From: Akebia trifoliata
Taxonomy: Eukaryota > Streptophyta > Magnoliopsida > Ranunculales > Lardizabalaceae
Direction: 5' to 3'
DNA length: 64,000 nt
Assembly (NCBI GenBank): GCA_017979445.1
Contig: CM030706.1
Span: 32,691,330 to 32,755,329, forward strand
A program made the position numbers and the translations under genes. The notes under the pieces were generated by a model that was not told the origin of the DNA, did no database searches, and saw nothing but the letters and a program-made list of their open reading frames with translations. Within the stretch, counting starts at the first letter, position 1, and each line of letters begins with the position of its first letter. Shown piece after piece: positions 1 to 11,577 of the stretch.

Positions 1-2
1 AT

Positions 3-1020
3 TTTCCCACGGTCAATGACATGCTAGATGAACTTCATGGGGTAACTTACTTCACAAAATTGGATCTACAAGCCGGCTACCATCAAAGTCGAGTCCATGG
101 CCCAGATATTTCTAAAACTGCTTTTTGTACTCATAATGGTCATTATGAATATTTAGTTATGCCCTTTGGCCTTTGTAATGCACTATCTACTTTTCAGGTT
201 ATTATGAATTCCATATTTCGCCATTACCTTCATAAATTTATCCTAGTCTTTTTTTATGACATTTTGATTTATAGCCCCAATTGGATCATGCATCTTAACC
301 ATATTCAACAAGCTTTATAAATTTTAAGGTATAACCAATTTTTCATTAAAGTTAGCAAATGTGCATTTGGCCAACAAGAACTAGAGTATTTAGGCCATAT
401 TATTACTCATCAAGGAGTAAAGGTAGATCAAGCCAAAATTAAGGCAATGCTTAACTGACCTAGACCTACTAATATTTTTGAATTACGTGATTTTTTAGGT
501 CTTACAGGTTTTCACAGGAAATTTGTCTGTCATTATGGCATCTTGGCTCAACCCCTCACCAACCTTTTGAAGAAAGGACATTTTGGATGGATAGATGAGG
601 CAGAAGTTGCTTTCCATTTCCTAAAAAACGCCACGACATCTACTCCTATTCTTGTTATACCTAACTTCAATGAACCTTTTGTTATTGAATCTGATGCTTC
701 AGGTGATGGGATTGGTGCAGTTATAACTCAACAACAAAAACCAATTGCTTTTATGAGTCGGGCCTTTGGAATTTCAAAACGCTCATGGTCTACATACGTT
801 AAGGAGATGTTAGCCATTATTGAAACAATTCGAGTTTGGCAACCATATTTGTTAGGAAGAAAGTTCTACATACAAATAGACCAACGTAGCTTTAAATATT
901 TGTTGGAGCAACATATGGATACACCAGAACAACAAAAATGGGTGGCAAAACTTCTTGGATATGACTATGATATAAACTACGAACCAAGCTGAGGAAATTC
1001 AGCAGTAAATGCTCTCTCTT
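3..1020 (+). pseudogene. gypsy reverse transcriptase and RNase H, degenerate
   Basis: The translation shows the palm of a gypsy RT, with TKLDLQAGYHQ followed by MPFGLCNALSTFQ. The catalytic box reads FFYDILIYS where the family has F/YxDDILIYS, so the first of the two adjacent catalytic aspartates is replaced by tyrosine. RNase H follows, with IESDASGDGIGAV and FKYLLEQHMDTPEQQKW. Stops near 318, 456 and 990 interrupt the frame. Catalysis would be lost even without the stops. Confidence 0.92.
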
Positions 1021-1175
1021 GGGTTCTTAGAAGCCCACTTCCTAATGCCTTGTCTGTTTTACAGGTCCACTTGTGGGATGAAATTAAAGTTATAGCTGTT
1101 GGACATTCCTATATGAAGAAATTTGGCAAATTAGCTACCAAAAAACCAGGAGCTCCTTATGCCTGGTGAAATGGA

Positions 1176-2050
1176 TTGGTTTTCTACAAAAATCTGGTGG
1201 TGATGATTCCCAACTCCTACATAGTTGACCAACTATTGAAAGAATTCCATGATTCGCCACTTGGAGGCTACTCCAGTGTGCTGCGAACATTCAAGCAACT
1301 TTCCCAACAATTTTATTGGCCCTCTATGTATCGGGTGGTGCATAACTATGTTTCATCTTGTGATATTTATCAACAAGTTAAAGCTTCAACATTAGCGCCA
1401 GTGAGTCTCCTTCAACCACTACCTATCCCGTCCCAAGTATGGGATGATATCACCATGGATTTCATTGAAGGACTTCCCTCATCCAATGGCTAAGATACCA
1501 TCTTAGTTGTTGTGGATCGACTCAGCAAGTCAGCCCATTTCTTGGCTTTGGCTCATCCGTTTACAATAAAAATAGTGGCTAAAAAGTTTGTCAATGGTGT
1601 GGTTAAACTTTATAGAATGCCTCAATCAATTATTAGTGATCGTGATCCAGCCTTTATAAGCCACTTTTGGAAAGAATTCTTCAAGTTATCTGGAACTCAA
1701 TTGAAGATGAGTTCAGCCTATCACCCTCAAACGGATGGACAATTCGAAGTTGTCAATAGGTGTGTGGACCAATATCTGCGTTGCCTGATCCATCAACAAC
1801 CACGAACATGGAGTTCTCTTCTTCCATGGGCATAATTTTGGTATAACACAGCTTATCACACTTCCCGATGACATTTTTTCAAGCACTGTATGGGCGGCTA
1901 CCTCCAACTATTTCTCACTATCAAGTTGGCCAATCTCCAGTCCATGAGGTAGATCAACAACTCCTGTCACAAGATGTTTTGATGCACCAATTAAAGGACA
2001 CTTTGCATACCGCTAATAATCGCATGAAGCATGTGGCTGTCTCTAAATGA
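1176..2050 (+). pseudogene. gypsy integrase, degenerate
   Basis: The zinc-binding HHCC region is recognisable (EFHDSPLGGYSSVLRTFKQL), but the second histidine (normally GGHSG) is tyrosine. The last cysteine of the CDxC pair is also tyrosine (CDIYQQ). The DDE core keeps all three acidic positions: D in MDFIEGLP, D in IISDRDPAF and E in GQFEVVNR. Stops occur at about 1491 and 1833, and the frame shifts before about 1868. Confidence 0.9.
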
Positions 2051-2329
2051 CGCGACATTGAATTCCAAGAAGGGGATTTAGTTTTCCTAAAACTAAATCC
2101 TTACCAGCAACAAACAGTTTTTAAACGCTCATCTCATAAATTAGTAAGCTAATTCTATGGCCCATATCTTATTGAGAAATGTATTGGCAAAGTGGATTAT
2201 TAACTCAAACTGCCAAAAGGGCCCCATATCCATCCTATCTTCCATGTCTTGTTACTTAAGAAGAAAGTGGGTGAGTCATGTACGACAAGTACCAATTTAC
2301 CACCTATTACTGATGCATAGTAAGTTGTT

Positions 2330-2524
2330 ATGACTCCAGAAACTATTTTGGAAACTCGTTGGATTAAAAGAGGCTCTCGCTTTGTTGAAGAGAGTCTAGT
2401 TAAGTGGCATGGATTTCTTGCAGAAGACGCTACTTGGGAAAGCATTGTTGAGCTGCGGGAGAGGTTCCAAGACATGGACCTTGAGGACAAGGTCCCAGTG
2501 AAAGAGGGGGGGGGGGGGTATTGA
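2330..2524 (+). pseudogene. chromodomain at integrase C-terminus
   Basis: The segment LVKWHGFLAEDATWES preceded by ILETRWIKRG is a chromodomain of the type found at the C-terminus of chromoviral integrases, where it guides insertion to particular chromatin. It lies in a different frame from the integrase core, and a stop lies just upstream near 2319. It ends in a G-rich run that overlaps the likely polypurine tract. Confidence 0.85.
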
Positions 2525-2870
2525 TAAACAACCACGTCGTTCCTACCATATTCCTAACCCAAACCCAAAGTACGTGGTATAAGAGTGGAACTGATCCAAT
2601 GCTGTTATTAGTCTGTTGTGGCTATGTGGGACAATTGGTTTAGTCCAACGTTCATATGCTTAGGAATATGGCAAAGTTTGTTTGTATTTGTTAGCTATTA
2701 TTTATAATCCTGGTCATAAGTCTAGGAGAAGTTGTTAAACTATGTTTATTTAAATTCCATTGTAATGCATTAAGAGGGGGAGGCAATTTTTCATTCAACA
2801 ATTGTGGTTTATTTCTCACCCAAAGAGAATATTTATTTTGCTATTATCAACCTTGATTGAGACCTTAACA
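2522..2870 (+). repeat. putative 3' LTR of the gypsy element
   Basis: A polypurine tract (about 2500-2518, mostly G) directly precedes TGATAAACAACC. The segment ends in CTTAACA at 2870, giving TG...CA ends and a length of about 349 bp. The partner LTR is outside the window, so the boundaries are inferred from terminal dinucleotides only. Confidence 0.5.
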
Positions 2871-2942
2871 TACGACTTATATTGTATTTTCTCATTTGCC
2901 CCTTTAACAGTTTAACGACAAAAGTTGACAAAACCTCCAATA

Positions 2943-3325
2943 ATCCCTCCAACTTTATTATCGTTTTTACCTTTTGATCATTTTTCTAATAATACCCATA
3001 TAATTTTATATTCTTTCCTCTTTACCCCCTTAACCTCAAAGAGGTTGATTGTGTCGTGGGCATGGGCAAACTCTACTATAAAATAAAATACAACAATTGT
3101 CTTCCCCCAATGTTTATCTCCATATCGAGAATTGTTTAGATTCAATTTTACACACATCTTGGGGAAGAATTTCAACTTTATTTCATATCATACCCCTCCA
3201 ACTTTATTATTTTTAGCCTTATACCCTTTTTCACTAATACCACTAGAACTTTATTGTCTTTTTCATTTTACCTACTTAACCTAGAAGAGGATAACTGTGT
3301 CGTACGCATGGGCAAACTCTAGTAG
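2943..3325 (+). repeat. diverged direct duplication, period about 250 bp
   Basis: Two blocks share CCTCCAACTTTATTAT, a short TACC-rich segment, AACCT.AA.GAGG and GCATGGGCAAACTCTA. They begin near 2946 and 3195. The copies are diverged and noncoding. No terminal structure identifying a known transposon was seen. Confidence 0.6.
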
Positions 3326-3339
3326 ACTTATAAGCTCTA

Positions 3340-6300
3340 AGTGTTGATATACTACATTTAGGAATATTTAGACATCGCACTCGTCAAATTGTGACTATAT
3401 AAATACATAAAAAGAATGATGAGATTAAAGATTAAAGAGTTAACATTAGGAAGAGAAGGCAAGAAAAAGAATTCTCTCCCAAAGAATAGTCTCAAGGGTT
3501 TTATTTCTATATCAATGATAGAACTCAAGCATTGTTCCTAAGTGGTCGATTAAAGAATTCACAAAAACGATGAATATCATGTGAAGATTTCTTTTACCAT
3601 TCTATTTGATTAGAGTGGAGGTTTATTGAGCGGTTAATTGTATTCTTAAAAGGTAACTCTAAAATTTTAATTCTAATCTCTTTTTGAAATAATAACATTT
3701 TTTTTGTCGGAATGTTAGTGGATGTAGCCATAATAAACCAAATATCTCGTGTGTTCTTACATAGATTGGATTTACTTTCTTTCTCTTATTTATTTTATTT
3801 TATTTATTGTATATGATCATATTTTCACGTATTAAAATTGAAAAAATGGTTTTCAATCTTGAATTTTAATCTCGATTCGTTCATGAATGATGTCCAGATG
3901 ACTCATGGGGGTAATGTTGAGATGAAGAAGAAGAAGAGGGTCTTCTTGTTCTCGATTGACCATGAGTTGATGGAGTTGGGGGAGCAGAGTCATCCATTTA
4001 TATGTATTTTGAGGAAAAAAATTGGATATCAATTAATTCACAATTTGATTGATCGAGCAGTGAGAAGATGACACAATTAATGCCGAAGAAATCATAGATG
4101 ATGGTCACTCGTACGTCTTTACTATTATAACAAGAGAAGATAGAAGTGATTAGACACCAAATTTTGGATCCCGCAAATTCCCCTCCCCCCTTTTACACTT
4201 ACACTTAATATAATTAAGATCATTCTGGTCAACACCTTCCAATCAATGTTTCAAAATATAAATAAGCTCTTTAGATACATGTGCTTATGCACATGCCACC
4301 TTAAACACAATATTGAACGAGATTCATCGTAAGTATCAATAAGATATATATCATGACGATACATATTAGTCCCGACCGTTGGATTTCTTATTCATATGGC
4401 TGGGATCTTGATTTTTCATGAGTTTTTTTTTTTCTTCTAGATGCCCCCATTATGTTTGGGCAACTATTAATCAACTTAGGGATTTTTTTTCATCATAACG
4501 TCTTTGACTTTTAAAAAATATATAAAATGTCAAAAACATTGACTTTGTTATTTATATTACTTATATGTTTGAAAATGATTATTACCTAGACTTATAAAAT
4601 CATAATGTTTTCAATCCAAAACCAACTCTCCCAAAATTAAATAAATTTAGTAATTTTTTTTTAACTAAACACCTCCGACTTAGAAAAGTATAAAATGTCA
4701 AAATATCCTTTTCAGATAACCATGATGATTTCGTTACTTAAATTACGTATTATGTTTGAAAATGATTATTATTTTGATTCATAAAACCATATGTTTCCCA
4801 ATCTGTAATCAAATTTTTTTGAAAATTCAAATTTTTGTTTTTGTTTTTGCATTTACTTTTATTTCAAATGTTGACATCCAAAATTGTGTAAACTCAATCA
4901 AGAAAAGATTCCATGGACCTTAGATAAGGCCCATCGTCAAAATGTAAAATATCAAAGAAAATAAATAATTATTCCCTAAATCGAATAATCGATCGTATCA
5001 GATACCAAATTTCCTTCCAAATAAAATTGGAATCTGACTATCCTAGTCAGTCTAGCACTACTTTTAAATAATTATAATTAGGTTATAGAACCGAACCAAT
5101 TATTCAAACTAAATATCCAATAAGAGTTTTATATTTGTACGATATGCCATCCAAATGGCAAGCAACAAAGACATGTGAATGTGAAATAAAATAGATGTTT
5201 GATGGCCTCTGAAGAAACAAATATATTCTAATTCTAATCAAATCTTTACTGTTTGAAATCAGAACAAGAATATGAATCCAAAATGGGACCCATCGCTTGC
5301 ATGTTAGCCACGTGTCCATGTGGTAAGATGTTTTTATTTTTATTCTGTCGCTCGAATCTACTTGACAGAGGGTTATCGTCGAGTGGTACAATAGGAGGGG
5401 AAGAGCTGAAGAGGTGGTGGGCGAAGGTCAAGTGTCAATTCGAGAAGATCTCAACTAGAACAAAGTTCTCTAGAACCTAGGTTTTCTTCTGCCTTTGTTG
5501 AATTTCTAGGGGTTTCTATTAATTTCTCAGACTCTGTGAGAGAATCTGTATGTTTTTTCGGTCGTCTTCGATTCAAGTTCGTATCTATGATTGTAGGTGA
5601 TTTGTGATTTAAAGATGGATTGATTTCTAAGCTATTTCATTTTTAATTCGTACAAGGTGATCTTATTTCTTTGTTAATCTGTTATGGATTCATCACTGTT
5701 ATGGAACTTTTATTAAATTGAGTGTTAGAGAAGAAAACGTTTTTGTTGGAATGTTTAAAGTTAGATACTTGCGTGAAAATTCAAATCTGAAACGAACAGA
5801 TCGGTGTTGTTGAATTATGAAACTTTATATTCTTAATCTTAATGTGTCGATTTTGTTATTTTTGTTTTATTTATTTATAAATATGGATAGATTTGAATGA
5901 GTAATTATGATTCATGTTGCCAACCTCAAATTTTTGGATATTGTTTGTGAATGATGACTAGTCTTATTTTTGTGTATCTAGATAATTTGGATTTAACAGC
6001 TTAGCAAAAACAGAAAAAGAGAAAAAAGGATTGAACAAATATCAATCTAATTTTCTAGTATATTTCAGAGAAATTAATGGAAGCTGGCTTTCCAATAGCT
6101 AACAATTACACCCAACACAAGCTCAAAGAAGAATGAACTCCATGTGTTTGAACTCCAAAACATCAAAAATAAATACTCCGTGTAAAACTTATGAACATAA
6201 TACTGAAAAAAGGTTTCTAATGAGCAAAGGAGAAGAGTATGAAGCAAGGACCTTTTTCTTATGGGGACTTTATCCCACTCCCTTTATTGTCTCCAACTGA

Positions 6301-6900
6301 AGGGGATGTTAGAGACCCAATTTCTATCTCAACAAATTTGAATACAATGGAAAATTCATGAATCACAATGATATATATTTTTTGTTAAGTTGAATGACAA
6401 CAATATCTTTTGGATTTAAACCTTTTCTTAGTGTAAATTTGTCAATATGTTAGTTGTCCAATGAACTTTTGTATTGAATTATCCTACCTTATAATGTAAA
6501 TTGACACAATGAATTCCAATCATAACTCTTCAGATACACCTTGAGTATTATTTATTTATTTATTTGTTGTACTTCCTTTGACTATGAACATTCCTTGGTT
6601 TTCACGAGATTTCTAATCAACCAGTATTCTCATACGAAGTGGCCCCACTTTCCACGCTCATGCAGGTGCTTCTATTAGGAGTGCCTTGTATCACAATTCA
6701 CAACACTCCATTGGACATTCTAACATAGAAAACATTAAAAGTCCATTACTCGTGATCTTATTGATGCATGTATGCTACTAAGTCATATGAATCGGTTGTG
6801 GCATACTCCCACAAAACTAATAAAAAAAAAAAAAACTCCCATAAACCACTCAAATAATTTATTTTCTCATTGAACGTAAATCCTGGGATCTCCAATCACA
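3340..6900. other. AT-rich intergenic stretch without a recognised gene
   Basis: No protein similarity, RNA gene or structured repeat was recognised here. A somewhat GC-richer segment at about 5340-5600 contains CT-rich stretches such as those seen in plant 5' untranslated exons. It could belong to an untranslated first exon of the downstream kinase gene, but nothing in the sequence proves this. Confidence 0.6.
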
Positions 6901-6939
6901 AAGATTGGTTTCCCAGCTGGTGATTTATTAATCATTAGG

Positions 6940-7330
6940 CTTAAGCTTCACCCCTATTGAGGTATTATGGCAAACTCTCTAGCAAGTCCTTTATTTAGTG
7001 GATTTGCTGAATTCTCTTTTAATCTCACAAAGTCAATAGCTATGATTCGATCTTTAGATAACTATCTCACAGTATTATATCTATGATGAATATATCTGGT
7101 CCTCCTATTATATGAATTATTTTGAGCTCTTACTATAGTAGCTTTGCTATCACATTGGTATAGATACACCAGGGGGTGGCTTTGGTCAAAATGGATATTC
7201 ATTAAAAAAAATCTCTAAGTCATGTGTGTTATTTAGGTGGTTTCTTGGTTGATTTTCAAGACACTGCATCTCCAAGAGTAAACACATATCCGTTAGTCGA
7301 TTTAGAACAGTTAGAATATGAAATATGATT
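6940..7330 (-). pseudogene. Ty1/copia RNase H C-terminal fragment, degenerate
   Basis: Read on the minus strand, the segment contains KSTNGYVFTLGDAVS, then AQNNSYNRRTRYIHHRYNT and later NPLNKGLAREF. These correspond to the conserved C-terminal RNase H stretches of copia polyproteins. Stops and frameshifts are frequent. Most of the reverse transcriptase that should precede it is absent. Confidence 0.8.
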
Positions 7331-7390
7331 CATATCATTGTAATCCAATTCGTATCATTGTAGCCCAATTCGTATCATTGTAACCCACTA
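7331..7390 (+). repeat. 20-bp tandem repeat, three units
   Basis: Three consecutive units of the form CGTATCATTGTARCCCAATT lie upstream of the RNase H fragment, as read on the minus strand. They are probably a local duplication inside the decayed copia element. Confidence 0.75.
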
Positions 7391-7534
7391 TTTTTTTTCC
7401 ATTAGATGCGGCTCAAGATTATGAACCTTTGGGTAAGTTTTTCAATCATGCTTCGCATGCCTAATATATCTCTCTTTGTTGGGTTTTTTTCATGGCCTCT
7501 TCTTCATGCTGCCATGGATGGAAAAAATTCGGCC

Positions 7535-7990
7535 TTGATACCAATTTTGTGCAGCAAAAAACTAAATTAGGCAAAAAAAGAGGCTAGTGGTAGACTGAGA
7601 AGAAGAACAAGGAGGGCAAAGATGAAAGACATGGTGAGAAGCACAAGCCTTAAGGCTGTTTGATGGGTTAAGTGGAAGTCAACAAAAGAAAGGTTTAATG
7701 GCCAGGAAAAAAGTCCCTCATACAAGATGAGAAAATAAGTATTTATATTGAGCCCTACTTGAAATATATCTAGACCACCCATCAACTTCTATTTTAAACT
7801 ATCCAAATAACTTGTAACCACACTGGACAGAAGTGGCCTTAGTAATCACTGATGACACGACTCTTTTAAAACAATTAGGATACGAATGAGATGTTCTTGC
7901 TAACAGATAAACACAGCGAAGAATAGCAAAATAGCAATGCACAACAACACTTCTTGTCTTCCACATTTCATACCCTACTTTGAAGCTCTT
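7535..7990 (-). repeat. LTR-like segment with primer-binding site, copia remnant
   Basis: On the minus strand, TGGTATCAA (7535-7543) matches the primer-binding site for initiator tRNA-Met used by many plant retroelements. Upstream of it on that strand lies an LTR-like stretch with a TATA-like ATATAAATAC. No second copy of this LTR was recognised, so the outer boundary is approximate. Confidence 0.4.
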
Positions 7991-7999
7991 CATTGTAAT

Positions 8000-8800
8000 A
8001 CTAGTACTCTGACATCATAGAGATATGCTGGTAGCTTTGGTATCTACCCACCAGTACCTGAAATCACTGATCAGGTTCGCCTCTGTCAAATTGCAGAAAA
8101 GTTCCCATCCTCGACCATGTGAGCTTGAGCCTGAACTTGTTTTCCTTGAGCTTTTTTCTTGTCCTTTTGTCATGAAAAATCTTAAGCAATTTCCCGCACA
8201 CAAAATAGTTACCCCTAGGCTTCATGAAATTGGGTTTGGACTTATGGTTCTTCTCGGATGATTTATTCTGTAATCTTACTTGGGTTCCTGATTTTTCTAA
8301 GGTTTTCCTTCAATAAGGTTAGCCTTTGATTTGAACTCAGAGAGGCTTGAGAGCATACATAATAAAGCGAGGGAATTAGGCCATTCATAGTGCAATTCCG
8401 GTACATATAATCCTTATGTTGCATCTATTCACAATTTCATGTTCATTCTCATTTTCCAATTCAAGACAAACTTAATCCAGAATATTTGCTAACTTACTTT
8501 TTAGATCCAACATCTTTGGTTAGATATTTCTCTTTTAGGGAGATCCATAACTCCTCAGCAGTATTGCAATGAGAGTATACATCATAAAGAGAGGGAATTA
8601 AGCCATTCATAGTGCAATTCCGGTGCATATAGTCCTTATGTTGCATCTGTTCACAATTTCATGTTCGTTCTCATGTTCCAATTCAGGATAAACTTTATCC
8701 GGAATATTTGCTAAATGAAGGGTAGTCTGGTAAAATAGGATCTTGGATTGCTAATGTTTGAAGTTGGTTCCATCAAACTGATCGGGTTTTTCTGAGTGAT
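8000..8800 (-). pseudogene. Ty1/copia gag and protease fragment, degenerate
   Basis: Minus-strand translation gives SLYDVYSHCNTAEELW and LKEKYLTKDVGSKK, which are typical copia gag motifs. A cysteine-rich remnant and then WWVDTKATS follow; the latter corresponds to the aspartic protease WWxDTGA motif with glycine replaced by lysine. The order is consistent with a gag-protease region reading towards lower coordinates. Frameshifts and an internal duplication show it is dead. Confidence 0.7.
8349..8714 (-). repeat. direct duplication of about 145 bp inside the gag remnant
   Basis: Blocks 8349-8493 and 8571-8714 are near-identical, sharing GCCATTCATAGTGCAATTCC and CACAATTTCATGTTC. The period is about 222 bp. 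The duplicated stretch encodes the gag segment around SLYDVYS. Confidence 0.85.
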
Positions 8801-9379
8801 TTAGGGTTGCCATCTAATTTAAATTGACTAAGCTTAATCTCCTTTAGATTGTCAATTTTGGTATGTAGAGAATTCAGATGGAACATAAATCAATCTAAGT
8901 TTACAGGATAATTCAACAGTAATCCAAAAAATAAATATAAGATCATCTATATTACCCTTATTATTATATATTGCAGTCAAAGCTAGTAATATTTGTAACT
9001 ATGATTTGAATTTTCTCTTAATATCTAATAGGGTATTCGGTATCTATGAGTTAGCACTATTATGTTCTAGTGTATGGGAACTTCACTTATACCTTTTTAG
9101 TGTAAGATAAGAATTGCTTTCGTCAGCATGGTTTTTTATTTCGGTCTCAATCTTAGCATTGTCTGGCTCTGGCAATGAGACCGAGATTTTGTGGGTGACA
9201 ACTGTCTAAGGTGATATTCGATGCTGAGTGGAAAAGTAACCATTGGAAGAATTTCGAAAATAACAAGGAAAAAGGGATGATCCAGGTAAAATATGCATCA
9301 AATGATACAAACAAGATGATTATAGCGAGAATGATCCAACAAGTAAGGATATTCATTTGTTCTGAATCATTTATTTTTA

Positions 9380-9700
9380 TTTGATAAGCAAGCTTTATTG
9401 AATTAAAGGCGGAGACAAAACAGCAAAGGAGGTCGAGGAGGCCGACCTTAAGGAAAGAAAAGAGCAATAAAGAAAGCAACCCTATCGATGCCTAACAGGG
9501 CAAGTAATGCTAGCAGGCTCCCATCCAGGCATGAAATCCCCAAAAAGTAGGCCCTTAAAATCTAGGAAAAGTTTACACCAAAAAAAGGACCTAAGATGGT
9601 AATGCTAATATCAAAGACATTATTCTCCTTCCATTTAAAAACACACCCATTTCTTTCCTTAAATAAATACCAGCAATCAACAAAGGGAGTCAAGCTCTAC
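9380..9700 (-). pseudogene. L1-type LINE 3' end fragment
   Basis: On the minus strand, the segment encodes LFKERNGCVFKWKEN, resembling the C-terminal WxxWKERNxRxF region of plant L1-type LINE ORF2. A tail typical of LINE 3' regions follows, ending near an AT-rich end at about 9380. It is a short, broken remnant. Confidence 0.55.
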
Positions 9701-11320
9701 ATGATTTTCTTCCTGCCAATGAAAAATGATGGTTATCAAATTTGGATAAGGCCAAGGAATTAGAAAGAGTCGAAAAGTGAGTCCAAATGTTCCAAGAGAG
9801 TGAAACAAAAAATGCACACGAGGAATCCTTGATAATGACAAGGTCAAGGGTCAAAATTCATTCAATGGCCAATAGTTCGATGAAGAAAGCCACCTTTGAA
9901 AAAACTTTAGGGACCCAAATAGAAGAAGACAAAAACGAATGGGGAGAGGAATGATTTGAGGCACTGAGAAAAGATATAAGTCGAAGCCCTGTCTCGAATC
10001 CTCATCTAGACCCTACAATCCTAATTAGATGGAGAGATGGACATTAAAGAAATCTGGTTAATGGGTTCAGCAATATGCACAATCTCACGATCATTTAAAT
10101 TTCTCTTGATTCCAAGATCACGAGTTACGCCCGCTCCTAGACCAAGAAGTGAAGTATCGAGTGGTTAAAGGAGATGACCTACACCAACAATCTTCCCAAG
10201 ATTGAACGTTGTCACCCGTCCCCACTTTGAAGGATATCCACTCATGAAACTGAGGGAGCACCTTCGTAATCCCCTTCCACACCTCACCCATAAGAATCCC
10301 TCACAGGTTCACTTTCCCATCCCAAATTTTTGACCAATGTTTCCTGAATGAATCTCTGCAAATAAATGAGCACATTTCTATTATGATTCAAACTATATGG
10401 ATCACATGAACAATCTTTGTACAATACAAACAATACTGTTGATATGAGTCATGATTATCTGTGAATCATCTCGTAGTTTGTATTGAGAAGTAGATGTCTT
10501 GGATGATTACATCTCCATCTCTGCGAAGAGTTGAAACATCATCATCAATTATGGGTATTTTTTTTTAGTGGGATGACAATCCAGCTGATTTTTGACATTA
10601 AACTAGAAAGAAGACCATTAGAAATATAACAGTCAAAAGAAAACCGTTATAGGAATAGTGCCCTTATCCATCACAATTTCCAGTCTCTCTTGGTGATGAA
10701 GACACAATGTAAATTTATTCCACCACTAGAGTAGATGTCTACCTACCACTGATTTGAATTGATAATCTCGGAACATTTTGAGACTGCTCTATTGTACCCA
10801 TGTAAATGTTGGCTACTTTTCTTTGCTTACCTTGAGAAGTAGGATAATTGCCTCTTGGGAAAAGTAAGGGGCCTGATTGGAATGGTATCTTTATCATTCA
10901 TCCTCAAGTGTATATAAATCAATTTCCATGCCGGGAAACAGTTCTGAGATCTACTAAAATTGAAGTTGGTTTCTCATATCCTCTGAGTTGCATTTGTAGA
11001 TGTTGTGCATAATTTAAAGTTGATACTAGTTACTCTTTTGAATAATTAGTAATAGATGAGCTACTAAAAATAATTAGTACCAGCTACCAACAGATAAGTG
11101 GCTGCAATCTGACAGGACATAGAGTTGGTATTAATTATTCTTTCGAATTATAAAAGAAGTTTGACATTCTAATTATTGATGTTCTTGCACCTATTCTTAA
11201 TGTGGAAACCATATATTTTCAGGAATACACATCTCAAAACAGGTGATTTTGTTTTGGTAGTGAGGAAAGATATCCCGCCTTCCTTATATGTGTGAATGTT
11301 ACCAAAGAAGCTAAATAAGG
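9700..11320. other. intergenic stretch upstream of the kinase gene
   Basis: No coding region is supported here. The likely promoter and any 5' untranslated exons of the kinase gene should lie here or further upstream. A 20-bp segment near 11222-11241 is flanked by AG and GT and could be a microexon, but this is speculative. No clear TATA box could be assigned. Confidence 0.5.
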
Positions 11321-11328
11321 TATAAGAG

Positions 11329-11357
11329 ATGAGCTTTGGAAAATTCGTCTGTCTCAG
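11329..11357 (+). CDS. tentative first coding exon of PIP5K
   Basis: An ATG at 11329 opens ten codons (MSFGKFVCL plus a split serine codon) and ends at a GT donor (11358). Its phase joins exactly to the next exon across a 220-bp GT-AG intron, and an in-frame stop lies just upstream of the ATG. Family knowledge supports a short N-terminus: PIP5K7/8-type proteins have only a few residues before the VFSNGD start of the MORN array. The joined protein would be 784 residues. There is no ATG between the 11577 acceptor and the MORN array, so some upstream exon is required. This particular one is inferred. Confidence 0.4.
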
Positions 11358-11577
11358 GTAGACTAGGTATCAGAGTTGAGCCATGACAAATAATGAAAGG
11401 TGACTTTCATCACATTTAGTTTTTATTTTTATTTTTATTTTTTTTAAATTGTTCTCTGAAAAAGCAGAGTTAGATTGGATTTATTTAAACACCAAACAGT
11501 TTCTTTAGTTCCAAAGCCTTGATATTATTTGTATTCCTGTTTTGATCTTGATTGAAGTATCTTTTCTCCTGTTTCAG

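Larger units (their letters stand above)
1..2870 (+). mobile_element. Ty3/gypsy chromovirus remnant, 5' truncated by window edge
   Basis: This is the 3' part of a gypsy retrotransposon in the order reverse transcriptase, RNase H, integrase, chromodomain, 3' LTR. The pol order and the C-terminal chromodomain place it among plant chromoviruses. The reading frame is broken by in-frame stops near 318, 456, 990, 1491 and 1833, and it changes phase between about 1835 and 1868, so the element cannot make a polyprotein. Gag, protease and the 5' LTR lie outside the window, if they are still present. The exact chromovirus lineage was not resolved. Confidence 0.93.

Noticed and set aside
2500..2520. Poly-G run as a G-quadruplex regulatory site
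   Set aside because: Its position between chromodomain and LTR fits an expanded polypurine tract better.
5253..5480. Plus-strand frame as a possible PIP5K N-terminal exon
   Set aside because: Its peptide has no resemblance to PIP5K N-termini and it ends in a stop with no suitable in-frame donor.
7331..7390. CRISPR-like spaced repeat
   Set aside because: The units are contiguous with no spacers, and this is plant nuclear DNA.
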